Positions 34,334 through 43,522 of a stretch of 64,000 nt of DNA are shown here, one piece after another. The position numbers and the translations under genes were made by a program. Position 1 is the first letter of the stretch; every line of letters starts with the position of its first letter. Source of the stretch: an uncultured Alphaproteobacteria bacterium (GTDB lineage Bacteria > Pseudomonadota > Alphaproteobacteria > RF32 > CAG-239); contig CAKQKH010000004.1 of NCBI GenBank assembly GCA_934248075.1, positions 1 through 64,000 of the forward strand, in the 5' to 3' direction. The notes below the pieces were generated by a model, which did no database searches, had not been told where the DNA came from, and saw only the letters and a list, made by a program, of their open reading frames with translations.

Positions 34334-34903
34334 TTAGGCGTGGCCAGAAAAATCTGACAAATGCACCGGATCAATCCCCAGACTGGTCAGAGCCGCGCCC
34401 CATTTTTCATCGTCTTTGGTACGGAATACCAGTTCCGGGCTGGCCGGAGCCACCAGCCAATAGTTATTGATAATTTCTTTTTCCAGCTGTTGCGGCGCCC
34501 AGTTTGCATAGCCCAAAGCAATCAGATTTTCGCGCGGCCCCACCCCAAAAGCGATATCGGTCAAAATCCCCATTGAAGAAGATATGGCGATTCCGCCGCC
34601 CGGAGCAATACTGTCATCGCGCAAATAATCAGTTGAGTGCAGCACAAATCCGCGCACTTTGTCCAAAGGGCCGCCGCAATACAAGTCAATCGGCGCCACA
34701 GGGCGCGAGGTGTCAATCGGCAGCTGCATAGCCAAATCGGCAAAAGAAAATTCCTTGATTCTTTTATTAATCACAAACCCCATGGCGCCGTCTTTTGTGT
34801 GCGAGCATACATAAATGACCGCTTTTTCAAATTGTTCGTCCGCCATATTGGAGGTTGAAATCAGGCACTTGCCCGCAAAAGAATATTTAGCGTCTTTTTC
34901 CAT
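34334..34903 (-). CDS. AlgH/YqgE family protein (DUF179)
   Basis: The protein has 189 residues. ATG 34903 has GGGA six bases upstream; a longer in-frame start lacks one and would add an unusual Cys/Tyr-rich head. Family features are FAGKCLISTSNMADEQFEKAV, DGAMGFVINKR, YCGGPLDKVRGFVLHS, FGVGPRENLIALGYANWAP and W-L-V-A-P. AlgH-like proteins are conserved in proteobacteria, with an unclear molecular role that has been linked to transcriptional regulation. It diverges from the DsbD-like gene. Confidence 0.9.
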   Translation of the reverse strand: MEKDAKYSFAGKCLISTSNMADEQFEKAVIYVCSHTKDGAMGFVINKRIKEFSFADLAMQLPIDTSRPVAPIDLYCGGPLDKVRGFVLHSTDYLRDDSIAPGGGIAISSSMGILTDIAFGVGPRENLIALGYANWAPQQLEKEIINNYWLVAPASPELVFRTKDDEKWGAALTSLGIDPVHLSDFSGHA

Positions 34904-34993
34904 CTTATTCCCATATCCACAAACACAATACTTGTATTCTAGCACAATATATCGTAATTTAAAAACAAATTTTTTCACTTTGGCATAATATAT

Positions 34994-37639
34994 ATGTTGG
35001 ATAAGATAAAATACATAGTCCTGACGATTTTTTTATTGTTGCCGGCGTTGGTGGCGGCGGCAGACGACGGTGGTCGCATAATTTTGGATTTGCAGGAAGA
35101 CGAGCCTGTCGCCGAATATGATGTTCCGGCGCTATATCAGGAATATTTGCAAGAGCTTGATTATTTTGACAACAAATACTCGGGCGCTGACATTTATGAA
35201 AACTTCACTGACGACGTTGCGGCTTTGCACCCTGATTACACTACCAAACAGGCGCAGGCCCGCGCCGGATTTTTGCGTTTGAGCGTTCGCGCCCGCCGCA
35301 CATATCGTTTTTTGCTGCATGAGCTGCAAGAGTTTATGCTAAAAAATGACATTCCGCTGCGTTTTGCCGATGAAGAATATGAAATGGGGCAGCCGGAGGA
35401 ATATCAACCGACTGACAAGCCGTTGGTTATCAAAAAATTCAAAAAAGCCATTGCTTATTCCGATTCGCCGCAAGATCAAGCCGCCATTGCCGATAAACTG
35501 GCTCGAGACGCCGGCCGCGTCACTCCGTATGAGCGCAAACAGTTGCTCAAAAAAGCTCTGCTCCGTCGTGATTGGAAGACACTGATATCTTATGGCTTGT
35601 TTGACGGTAAAGATTTTGAGGATAAGCGCGGGGTTGGCGAGTGGGTAAAAACACCAGAATTGCAGGCCAGATTGTTGACCCGAAGCAAGAATCTCGGCGG
35701 TGAGGTTAAAGTCAGCGGCGCTTTGCAGCTATATATTGTTCCCGGCTGGTTTTTGTTGGAGCGTGAATATCAAGGACATTCCGGTGTCAAAACAGATTTT
35801 GCCGCCTCTGCAAATCTGCAAGATATTCGGCTCAACTGGCCTCTGCCCAAGCGTTATTACAGCCGCCGGCAAAGTTTTACCGGCTATGTCGGACTGATAA
35901 CGATACCTTTTGATTTGGATATTGCCGATTCGGCGCAGCCTCTGCAATTACGCTCGCTTGTCAACGCCAACCTTTGCAATGATGCGCAAGGTTGTCGCAA
36001 TGTGGTTTTGCGGCCGCAATTAGAGTTGCTGTCCGGCACAGCGGAAGAGCCGTCGCGAGTGGCGGTGGCTTTGGATTTGTTGCAAAATCAAGCTCCAAAA
36101 TATCCAAATTCAAAATTGCGGTTGAAACGCTTGGTGGTTGAAGACGGGAAGATTCCGGTTTTGCGGTTGGAGGCTGAAGCCGCGCGCAAAGCCGACAAGT
36201 TTGATGCCTTTATTGAGGGTGAGGGGCCGGAAGAATTTGCGCCGCCGCTGGTTAGTCTCAATGGCGCCGATATTGAGGCGCGTTTTGTGCCTTATCATGG
36301 CGATGCCGATCTGGTTGGCCGCAAGTTTACAATTTCCGCCGGAATTGCCGGTGATATATCCACCCGTCAGGAGCTGACCGCGGAATCTGAATCTTTGGCG
36401 CAAGCTTCTCGTGGCGGCTTCAGTCTGCGGTTGTTGTGGTGGGCTTTGGCCGGCGGTTTGTTGCTCAATTTTGTGTCCGGCGCATTTTCTGTGCTGGCGT
36501 TGAGAATTATATCGTTGCTTCAGTTTGGCGCGCCAGATACAGCGCAGGTTCGGCGTGATTTTGCGGCCAATGTCGCCGGCATCATGACCGCGGCGGCTTT
36601 ATTGCTGGGGATTATTCTGTCCGCCAAACATTTCGGCTGTGCAGTTGGTTGGGGCATGCAATTTGCTTGGCTTGGATTCATTGTGTTTATGTTTTTGATA
36701 ATTTTCATGCTGATTAGCGTTTGGCGCGGCCTGTTGCCGAGCCTGACAATCGGCAGTGACATCATCTTGCCGGCCAAGCGTCGTTTAATACTGCAATTTG
36801 GTTGCGGAGTACTGGCCGTTAGTCTGGCTTTGTTTTGTCCTTCTTTGTATATAAAAGCGGCGTTTAGTCAGGTTTTGCCGGCCTCTTCAATTGAGATTGC
36901 CGTAATAATGTTTTTGGCCGCATTAGGTTTGTCCGCGCCATATCTGTTGTTTGTGGCTGTTCCCTCAATGGCTTGCTATCTGCCGTTTCCGGGGCGCTGG
37001 CTGCGCTGGCTGAAAAAATTGGCGTTGTTGGCGTTATGGTTAACTCTGGGGTGGCTGGCGTTGTTGTTGGCTTTGCAATGCGGCGCCGGAATTCTGTGGC
37101 GTTTGGCGTTGTTATTGGTTGTTCTCCGTCTGATGTTGTATTTTCGCCGTTTGGTGTTTGAGAGCTTAGATGAAACTTCCTCTGAGCCGCAAATTTGCCG
37201 CATTGTGAGTCTCACACTCAATATCATCACCGTGGCGTGTCTGCTCGCGTTATTTGGGCTGGGTTGGCGCTGGGCCGATTCTCTCGCCGATATTCGCTCT
37301 GACGAGTTCAATCAAAAAAAATTGCAAACGCTGGTTCAGCAGGGAGAAACCGTCTTGCTCAAGGTTGAGGCCGATTGGTGTCTGGCGTGTCGATATAATG
37401 ACTTTGTTGCTTTTGAAGCTCCGCAGGTGCAAAAACTGCTCGCAGACAAGCGCATTGCGGTCATTACCGTCAACAAAGGACAATATAATCCTGAGCTGGT
37501 GCGGCTCATGCAAAAATTCGGCCGTCACAATATACCATTTTATATGGTGTTCGCGCCCAATCTGCCAGATGGCGTGGCATTGCCGCGTTTTCCGACAGAG
37601 CTGGAATTGCGCAATATTTTTGAATATCTCAAGCCTTAG
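34994..37639 (+). CDS. DsbD/ScsB-like protein with degenerate membrane redox centre
   Basis: The 881-residue protein has a signal peptide (1-22), a long N-terminal region with a DsbD-type beta domain (NWPLPKRYYSRRQSFTGYVG near 280), eight or more membrane helices (about 475-765), and a C-terminal thioredoxin-like domain with C796-L-A-C799 in EADWCLACRYND. DsbD passes electrons from cytoplasmic thioredoxin to the periplasm through two membrane cysteines. Here the first is lost: the N-L-M-P-C position reads NFVSG (G496). The second is kept as FCPSL (C615). Electron transfer across the membrane is therefore doubtful; the periplasmic CxxC could still act. Confidence 0.8.
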   Translation: MLDKIKYIVLTIFLLLPALVAAADDGGRIILDLQEDEPVAEYDVPALYQEYLQELDYFDNKYSGADIYENFTDDVAALHPDYTTKQAQARAGFLRLSVRARRTYRFLLHELQEFMLKNDIPLRFADEEYEMGQPEEYQPTDKPLVIKKFKKAIAYSDSPQDQAAIADKLARDAGRVTPYERKQLLKKALLRRDWKTLISYGLFDGKDFEDKRGVGEWVKTPELQARLLTRSKNLGGEVKVSGALQLYIVPGWFLLEREYQGHSGVKTDFAASANLQDIRLNWPLPKRYYSRRQSFTGYVGLITIPFDLDIADSAQPLQLRSLVNANLCNDAQGCRNVVLRPQLELLSGTAEEPSRVAVALDLLQNQAPKYPNSKLRLKRLVVEDGKIPVLRLEAEAARKADKFDAFIEGEGPEEFAPPLVSLNGADIEARFVPYHGDADLVGRKFTISAGIAGDISTRQELTAESESLAQASRGGFSLRLLWWALAGGLLLNFVSGAFSVLALRIISLLQFGAPDTAQVRRDFAANVAGIMTAAALLLGIILSAKHFGCAVGWGMQFAWLGFIVFMFLIIFMLISVWRGLLPSLTIGSDIILPAKRRLILQFGCGVLAVSLALFCPSLYIKAAFSQVLPASSIEIAVIMFLAALGLSAPYLLFVAVPSMACYLPFPGRWLRWLKKLALLALWLTLGWLALLLALQCGAGILWRLALLLVVLRLMLYFRRLVFESLDETSSEPQICRIVSLTLNIITVACLLALFGLGWRWADSLADIRSDEFNQKKLQTLVQQGETVLLKVEADWCLACRYNDFVAFEAPQVQKLLADKRIAVITVNKGQYNPELVRLMQKFGRHNIPFYMVFAPNLPDGVALPRFPTELELRNIFEYLKP

Positions 37640-38078
37640 CTTGCAAGTGGATTTTAGCTTGTTCGCGAGCCAGCTGGTCAACTCTTTCATTTTCGGGGTG
37701 TCCGTTATGCCCCTTGACCCATATCCATTTTATCTTATGCAATGGCAGCAGAGTGTCCAGTTCTTGCCACAAGTCAATATTTTTGACGGCGGATTTTTTG
37801 TTGGTGGTTTTCCAGCCGTTATTTTTCCAGTTTGGCAACCATTGATTAACGCCGTCCATCACATAGCGGCTGTCGGTGTAAAGGGTGATATTGCAGGCTT
37901 TCTTAAGCGCTTTAAGCGCCGATATAACTGCTTGCAGTTCCATACGGTTGTTGGTGGTGTCGGCTTCTCCGCCCGAGAGTTCTTTTTCGATATTGCCGCT
38001 GCGCAAAATAACGCCCCAGCCGCCGGCGCCGGGGTTGCCGGAGCAAGCTCCGTCCGTAAAAATTTCAACTTCCGGCAT
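37629..38078 (-). CDS. rnhA: Ribonuclease HI
   Basis: The 149-residue enzyme degrades RNA in RNA-DNA hybrids. All four catalytic acids are visible: D in FTDGACSGNPG, E in NRMELQAV, D in YTDSRYV, D in NERVDQLA. ATG 38078 has GGAGAG six bases upstream and shares a base with the stop codon of the AlbA_2 gene (TGATG), so the two are coupled. Its 3' end overlaps the convergent DsbD-like gene by 11 bases. Confidence 0.96.
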   Translation of the reverse strand: MPEVEIFTDGACSGNPGAGGWGVILRSGNIEKELSGGEADTTNNRMELQAVISALKALKKACNITLYTDSRYVMDGVNQWLPNWKNNGWKTTNKKSAVKNIDLWQELDTLLPLHKIKWIWVKGHNGHPENERVDQLAREQAKIHLQAKA

Positions 38079-39145
38079 CAAAACTCTCCGCACACATATT
38101 CATTAAAAAATTCATTCAGCAGCATAGCGTCGTTTTCTTCCCCGCGGATAACCTTGGCCACATAAGAGCGAAGTTTGTTTTTGGGAATATAAATCCGAAA
38201 ATCTCGCGGCGCGGCCTTGTCGGCGCCAATAACGCCCTCAAGTTTAAAATCATCATCAATATAAGGCGACAATATAATTTCCACATTGCAAAAGCGAATG
38301 ATTCCCCGCGGCGGCAGGCGCAGTTCCGGACGAGTGATGATATTCAGCTGGCCGTCAATTCCGGGGATTGAGTCCATTTGGTTATAGTTAGCAAAACGCA
38401 CTTTATTATACTCGCCGCCGTTTTCAATCGTGCGGCAAGACAAATACAGCTCGCGGGCAATAACGTTACTGCTGTTGGAGGCCTGCAAGGCAAAAGATAT
38501 TTTCACATACTGCTCCGGAGGATTGTCAATACTGTTAGGATAGAGCATATCCTCGTCAACATTTTCCAGCGCCTCGATTTTGCGATCGCCCATCAAAAGC
38601 TCAATATTCGGCTGTGGCGCCTTGCCAAACATTCCGGCCACCACGGCGTAGGGAGCCGGCACGTTGTTGGAGCCGGAACGAATATATATACTGTTGGATC
38701 CGGTGGCCATCAGCGGCGCGATATCGCATTTTGGAATATAGGTTGCCACGAAACCGTCACCGTTTTGATCAATACTGACAATATGGTTGCGCACTTTATT
38801 GTGGCTGGGAATTGTGCAGCCGGAAATGGCGTTTTCCAACCAGCTCAAAAAGCGATGCACGTTTTTGACCTTAACTTTGGCTTTAGCCACGTCTCCGACT
38901 TCCAAATCGCGGGAGCATTCCACTCCCCACAGCACCACGCCGCCCTCGGAGTTGCCAAAGCCGGAAATCGCCTTAGACAAGTTTTTGCGGTCATCACGAT
39001 GCAGCGTGTTAAAATTTTTGCCGTCTGACACCGCTTGCTTAAAATCCAGAAACAACTCTTCGGTTTGGCGGTTTAAGATAAATTCATCAATTGCGTCCTC
39101 ACCAAAATAAATCAGTTTCTGAAAAATATCTTCCGCACGAGACAT
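38078..39145 (-). CDS. AlbA_2 (Schlafen-type) domain protein
   Basis: The protein has 355 residues. ATG 39145 lies nine bases after GGAG. The N-terminal 150 residues fit the AlbA_2 domain: EELFLDFKQAV, then NLSKAISGFGNSEGGVVLWG, a nucleic-acid-binding or nuclease-like fold found in transcription regulators and Schlafen proteins. The C-terminal half (about 190-355) is a beta-rich region I do not recognise. There is no signal peptide. It sits between an M16 peptidase gene (14 bases upstream) and rnhA (overlapping), so the three are likely one transcript. Function unknown. Confidence 0.75.
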   Translation of the reverse strand: MSRAEDIFQKLIYFGEDAIDEFILNRQTEELFLDFKQAVSDGKNFNTLHRDDRKNLSKAISGFGNSEGGVVLWGVECSRDLEVGDVAKAKVKVKNVHRFLSWLENAISGCTIPSHNKVRNHIVSIDQNGDGFVATYIPKCDIAPLMATGSNSIYIRSGSNNVPAPYAVVAGMFGKAPQPNIELLMGDRKIEALENVDEDMLYPNSIDNPPEQYVKISFALQASNSSNVIARELYLSCRTIENGGEYNKVRFANYNQMDSIPGIDGQLNIITRPELRLPPRGIIRFCNVEIILSPYIDDDFKLEGVIGADKAAPRDFRIYIPKNKLRSYVAKVIRGEENDAMLLNEFFNEYVCGEF

Positions 39146-39159
39146 CGCCGCCACTCCGT

Positions 39160-40422
39160 TTAGAGGTTTAACAGTTGTTTGAGTTTATCATACTCCAGAT
39201 GGTTTTCAATCGCTCCCACCAGATTATAAGTCGAATTAGTGGCGAATATCTTCTGAGCCAGCGTCAAAATTCCCTCGCGGCTGACATTTTCGATTCTTTC
39301 CACCATTTCCTTCACCGGAATAATCCGGTTATATATCAGCATTTGCCGCGCCAACATTTCCGCAGTTGCCGACGGACTTTCCAGCGCCATCAGCATATTG
39401 GCCTTAAGTTGGGTTTTGGCGCGTTGCAATTCTTTTTCGGTTACCAAATCGGTGCGCAGTTTATTAATCTCGGTAGTAATCACCGGCATCAGGTTTTTCA
39501 CGTCTTTGGCGTCGGTTCCGGCATAAATTGCAAAAACACCGTTTTGGGTATGCGCCGCCGTAAAACTATACACCGTGTAGGCCAGCCCGCGTTTTTCGCG
39601 CACTTCCTGAAACAGGCGCGAGGTCATGCCGCCGCCAAACAGGCTCGACATGATAACGCAGGTGTAATAATCCTCGGTTTTATAGGGCAAACCTCTAAAG
39701 CCCAACACCATATGCGCTTGCTCAATCGGTCTGGCCTCGCTGGAATATCCGCCCACATAAATCTGGGCTTCTTGAGTAAAATTGGTTTTCGGCTGAATTC
39801 CGCCCAGTCGTTTTTCCACCATTTTCACAAATTTGCTATGCTCAACATTACCCACGGCACAAACCACCATGTTTTCCGCCGCGTAATTGTTGCGCAAGTA
39901 GTTTTGCAGGGTTTCGCGGCCAAAAGAGCGCACATTTTGTTTTGTTCCCAAAATTGAGCGTCCGATTGCCTGATTCGGAAACGCCGCCTCCTGAAAATAG
40001 TCAAAAATAATATCATCAGGACTGTCAACAGTTTGTTTAATTTCCTGAATCACCACATCACGCTCGCGTTTAATTTCTTCTTCCGGAAATGTGGAATTGC
40101 AAAGAGAATCCGCCAGCACGTCCAGCGCCAATTCCAGATCTCCTTTGAGCATTTTGGCATAATAGGCGGTAAACTCGCGCGCCGTATAGGCGTTAGATTG
40201 TCCGCCGGCGTCTTCAATTTCCTCGGATATTTGCAGAGCGGTGCGGGTTTTGGTGCCCTTAAAAGACATATGCTCCAAAAAGTGAGATATTCCGTTGGTT
40301 TCCGGAGTTTCGCACGCCGAGCCGGTCTTGACCCAAATACCGAGCGAAACACTCTCAAGCTGCGGAAAATTAGAAGTTATAATGCGTAGTCCGTTTTTTA
40401 AAGTTGTTATTTGTGACTGCAT
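39160..40422 (-). CDS. M16 family zinc peptidase (processing-peptidase-like)
   Basis: The protein has 420 residues. The start MQSQITTLKNGLRI at 40422 is placed by AGGGAAAG about ten bases upstream. The inverted zinc motif HFLEH is near residue 54 with the downstream glutamate in ALDVLADSL..STFPEEEIKRE. The C-terminal M16 domain with SLFGGGMTSRLFQEVREKRGLAY is complete. This is the PepR/mitochondrial processing peptidase-beta-like group common in alphaproteobacteria. The substrate is unknown. It diverges from elbB. Confidence 0.92.
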   Translation of the reverse strand: MQSQITTLKNGLRIITSNFPQLESVSLGIWVKTGSACETPETNGISHFLEHMSFKGTKTRTALQISEEIEDAGGQSNAYTAREFTAYYAKMLKGDLELALDVLADSLCNSTFPEEEIKRERDVVIQEIKQTVDSPDDIIFDYFQEAAFPNQAIGRSILGTKQNVRSFGRETLQNYLRNNYAAENMVVCAVGNVEHSKFVKMVEKRLGGIQPKTNFTQEAQIYVGGYSSEARPIEQAHMVLGFRGLPYKTEDYYTCVIMSSLFGGGMTSRLFQEVREKRGLAYTVYSFTAAHTQNGVFAIYAGTDAKDVKNLMPVITTEINKLRTDLVTEKELQRAKTQLKANMLMALESPSATAEMLARQMLIYNRIIPVKEMVERIENVSREGILTLAQKIFATNSTYNLVGAIENHLEYDKLKQLLNL

Positions 40423-40518
40423 TTTGGTTGCTTTCCCTTCATTAAAAAGTATATATAATCTTATAAAGCTATATATTTGGTTTGACAACAGCTATTTTGT
40501 TTATGAAAGGATAAGTTT

Positions 40519-41205
40519 ATGCAGGATACAGCCCCTAAATTTGCGGTAGTACTCTCCGGCTGCGGAGTTTTTGACGGCTCAGAGATTCACGAGGCGGTTT
40601 GCGCCATGCTGGCCATAGAGCAGGCCGGATGCGTTTATCAGTGTTTTGCGCCCGACACCTGGCAGGCCAGAACCATAGATCACTATACCGGCCACGCCGT
40701 TGCCATTGCCGGAGATGAAGATAACCGCAATGTTTTGGCCGAATCTGCCCGCATTGCCCGCGGCAATGTCAAAAATCTCAAAGAATTCAGCGCCCGTGAT
40801 TATGATGCGATAATATTCCCCGGAGGTTTTGGCGCCGCGCTCAACTGGAGTGACTTTGCGGTCAAAGCTTCAGAATGCGATGTCAATGTAGAAGTTCGCC
40901 GCGCCATAGAAGAAAGCTATGCCCAAGGGCTGGTTATCGGCGCCATGTGCATTGCTCCGGTAGTCATCGCCAAAGTTTTGGGCAAAGACAAAGTTCATCT
41001 GACTGTCGGCAATGACCAGAAAGTTGCCGCCGGCTTGGCCAAAATGGGCGCGGTTGCCGAGGAAAGAGCCGCCACCGAAACCTGTGTTGACGAGGAGCAT
41101 AAAATTGTCACCACGCCTTGCTACATGTTGGCCAAATCTCTGCCCGAGATTTATGACGCCGCCCGCAATCTGGTTGACGAGATGCTGGAACTGATGGATT
41201 ATTAA
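40519..41205 (+). CDS. elbB: ElbB/GATase1-like glyoxalase family protein
   Basis: The 228-residue protein of the DJ-1/PfpI superfamily matches ElbB: FAVVLSGCGVFDGSEIHEAV at the N-terminus, IIFPGGFGAALNWSDFA, and the nucleophile elbow GAMCIAPVV with a cysteine. E. coli ElbB has been linked to isoprenoid biosynthesis and has weak glyoxalase activity. ATG 40519 follows GAAAGGATAAGTTT. A strong terminator follows, so it is a single-gene unit. The nearby squalene genes are only loosely suggestive of a shared isoprenoid theme. Confidence 0.93.
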   Translation: MQDTAPKFAVVLSGCGVFDGSEIHEAVCAMLAIEQAGCVYQCFAPDTWQARTIDHYTGHAVAIAGDEDNRNVLAESARIARGNVKNLKEFSARDYDAIIFPGGFGAALNWSDFAVKASECDVNVEVRRAIEESYAQGLVIGAMCIAPVVIAKVLGKDKVHLTVGNDQKVAAGLAKMGAVAEERAATETCVDEEHKIVTTPCYMLAKSLPEIYDAARNLVDEMLELMDY

Positions 41206-41228
41206 TCCCTTTTATAGCCCCAAAAAAC

Positions 41229-41263
41229 AACCCCCTGTTCCGAATTTCTTCGGAAAGGGGGTT
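41229..41263. terminator. Intrinsic terminator between elbB and the SPFH gene
   Basis: AACCCCC..TTCCGAA pairs with TTCGGAA.GGGGGTT in a long stem, preceded by an A run and followed by TATCTTTT. It can serve both convergent genes. Confidence 0.85.
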
Positions 41264-41268
41264 ATCTT

Positions 41269-42087
41269 TTACTTTGTTCCCAGATTAATCATCGGGACGC
41301 TGTTTCCCAGCATATACTGCGGGAGTTTTCCGTCCCATTTCTGGACAGCCTCATACTCGGTGAGGCCTTTGTTTTTAGAGAGAGCCTGAGATTTGATCTC
41401 CATCGCCTCAGCCTCTGCCTTAGCGGTGATGATCTTCTGCTCGGCTTCCTCCTTAATGCGCATGGTATTGTTGACAGCCTTTTGCGCCTGCTGCTCAGCA
41501 ATCACCTTGTCCTCAATAGCATCCTCGAACTTCTTGGAATAATCAACGTTTTTAAGTTGAAACGTTATATTTTGGAAGAATCTCGCATCAAGCTTCTCCT
41601 GCAGACCGGCAACCACAGCAACGCGAGCGTTGTCACGATTGCTGACCAGATCCTGTGCCTGCCATTTACCGACAACATTTTTCAATACGTCATTAAGGAC
41701 AGGAATAATCTTCTTCGCTTCATAATCTTGTCCGACAGTCTCGTACAGCATATGAACAGTTAGAGGATTTAGATTATATGTGAAAGTGTATTCCAGCTCC
41801 GCGGTCTGTACGTCAGAGGTATAGGTGGACGTTTTTTCCGTCATTTCTTGCGTGCGGACATCCATCTCTACCATTGTAGATACGAACGGCCACTTAACGC
41901 CTACACCATTGACGTAGGACTTTTGAGCCACTTTCCCAAGTGTTATCAACACGCCTCGATGTCCTGGGGCGATAGAATAAATTGATGATATGATTGTTAT
42001 CAGCACCACCAATGCTGCCACGCCAATGCCGATCCACTTAGCAACATTTTTTCCTGTCTTCTTTTCGCTTTCGTAGTAGTTTGCCAT
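41269..42087 (-). CDS. Prohibitin/SPFH-domain membrane protein
   Basis: The 272-residue protein has a cytoplasmic N-terminus, a membrane helix (about 17-38, WIGIGVAALVVLITIISSIY), the SPFH start SIAPGHRGVLITLGKV, a long domain, and a C-terminal coiled coil rich in Ala, Glu and Lys (AEQQAQKAVNNTMRIKEEAE). Prohibitin-like proteins scaffold membranes and proteases. Two features set it apart from its neighbours: no Shine-Dalgarno precedes the ATG (A-rich AAAAAATATG), and lysine is mostly AAG. Both suggest it was acquired from another bacterium. It is not a duplicate of hflK or hflC in this window. Confidence 0.88.
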   Translation of the reverse strand: MANYYESEKKTGKNVAKWIGIGVAALVVLITIISSIYSIAPGHRGVLITLGKVAQKSYVNGVGVKWPFVSTMVEMDVRTQEMTEKTSTYTSDVQTAELEYTFTYNLNPLTVHMLYETVGQDYEAKKIIPVLNDVLKNVVGKWQAQDLVSNRDNARVAVVAGLQEKLDARFFQNITFQLKNVDYSKKFEDAIEDKVIAEQQAQKAVNNTMRIKEEAEQKIITAKAEAEAMEIKSQALSKNKGLTEYEAVQKWDGKLPQYMLGNSVPMINLGTK

Positions 42088-42444
42088 ATTTTTTTAGTTT
42101 TTGGGAACTAGCATTATTTTACCAAAGAGTTGAAATTTCTGCTGCCATTTTTTATAAAACGAAATTTTTGATTCTAAACTGATCCCTGAAGTACGCAACT
42201 TCAAACCTTTGCAGGCGGGCGGTCCGCGATGACTCTTTATCAAAAAATTCTAATACTTTTAAGTATCCATAGAGATGTTAAAAATATTTTCATTATAAAA
42301 TATGGGGCAACAACTAACAAAATAAATTTTGCCAATCAATCTATCGGTTATTTATACTAATTCATTAATAATCCTTATTACGGATATTACAATAGCACAT
42401 TTTTAGTTGCCGTGCAAGTGCAAAATTTGACAAAATAGAGAAAA
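42088..42444 (-). promoter_or_regulatory. Intergenic region with promoter of the SPFH gene
   Basis: No gene is seen in these 357 A/T-rich bases. On the minus strand TTGTTA (42315-42320), 17 bases and a perfect TATAAT (42292-42297) form a promoter, giving the SPFH gene a leader of about 200 bases. The left part (42120-42240) contains no clear hairpin. Confidence 0.5.
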
Positions 42445-43521
42445 TTATTTTTTTAGGGCGGTTTTAACCGCGCGCTCGGCCGAAAGCGCCGCGGTTTCCA
42501 TGCAGCAGGGCAAGTCTTTCATGGTCCAGTCGCCGGCAATAAACACATTAGGATATCTGGTCAGGGCGTCTGTCGGGCGTTTATCGTTGGTCACGCTGTC
42601 CTGAGCAATGGTGGCATGCCGGTATTTCAGCACCTTAAACGGCGGCACAAAAGCCGAGTTGACTCCGCGCAATTTGTCCAGCTCGCCCCAAACTTTGCGC
42701 GCCAAATCCGCAAAATCCGTAATCTTGTCATCTGCCGCGGAGATCGTGATTGCCAAAATATCTTCATTGACAAACGCCCAGTCGCCAATTCCCTGCAAAA
42801 TTCCGACAAACGATGCGCCCTGCGGCAAAAAAATCTTTTGCGATGTATGGTAAAAAATATTGATAATGCTGTTATGCGGCAGTTCTTCGGTTCCCAATAG
42901 TTTGGCGCAGTTGCGATTATCCAGCGCCACAATAACCTTATCATCGGCGCCGATTTCCACCACGCCGTTGTTAAAATTAAGCTGCGCCGCGCGGCCAAAT
43001 TGGGTTTCGATTTTCAAAAGTTTGCTATTGAGCCGCACTTCATCGGCATAAGCCGCCAGCACGTTTATAATCCGCTGGTTCAAATCCTGTTTAGAAAAAT
43101 AAACTTTGCGCTGATTTTTTGTCCAAGGAAAAGTCCGGCGCAATATCTTTTTGCCAATAATCGGAGCGATGTCTTGAGCCTGAGTGTTGCAGCATGATTT
43201 CAGAATATGCCCCAGCGCCGGCAACAATTTGTTATCGCAGGTTTCTTTGGCGGCATTCCAAAAAAAATGTGTCAGACACCATTCGCCGTCTTTCACAAAC
43301 TTGCGCATTTTTTTGTTGGCGCCGATAATCACATGGGTGGCGTTGTCCAAAGCGTGGCCGAACTCCTCGTCCCAATAAGACCGACAGCGCCCGCCGATGT
43401 TCTCGCCAGCCTCATAAACAACCGTGCGGATTCGCGGGTGTTTCTGTTTTAGCAGGTAGGCGCAATACAACCCCGCAATCCCGCCGCCGATAATATGATA
43501 AGTTATCGGTTTAGCGTTCAT
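42445..43521 (-). CDS. hpnE: Hydroxysqualene dehydroxylase (HpnE-like FAD enzyme)
   Basis: The 358-residue flavoprotein has the dinucleotide-binding IIGGGIAGLYCAYLL at the N-terminus, YEAGENIGGRCRSY, and a C-terminal FAD segment PNVFIAGDWTMKDLPCCMET. HpnE reduces hydroxysqualene to squalene as the last of three steps. It is shorter than many HpnE (about 420). It follows hpnD by one base and is last in the trmFO-hpnC-hpnD-hpnE operon. Confidence 0.88.
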   Translation of the reverse strand: MNAKPITYHIIGGGIAGLYCAYLLKQKHPRIRTVVYEAGENIGGRCRSYWDEEFGHALDNATHVIIGANKKMRKFVKDGEWCLTHFFWNAAKETCDNKLLPALGHILKSCCNTQAQDIAPIIGKKILRRTFPWTKNQRKVYFSKQDLNQRIINVLAAYADEVRLNSKLLKIETQFGRAAQLNFNNGVVEIGADDKVIVALDNRNCAKLLGTEELPHNSIINIFYHTSQKIFLPQGASFVGILQGIGDWAFVNEDILAITISAADDKITDFADLARKVWGELDKLRGVNSAFVPPFKVLKYRHATIAQDSVTNDKRPTDALTRYPNVFIAGDWTMKDLPCCMETAALSAERAVKTALKK

Positions 43522-43522
43522 C

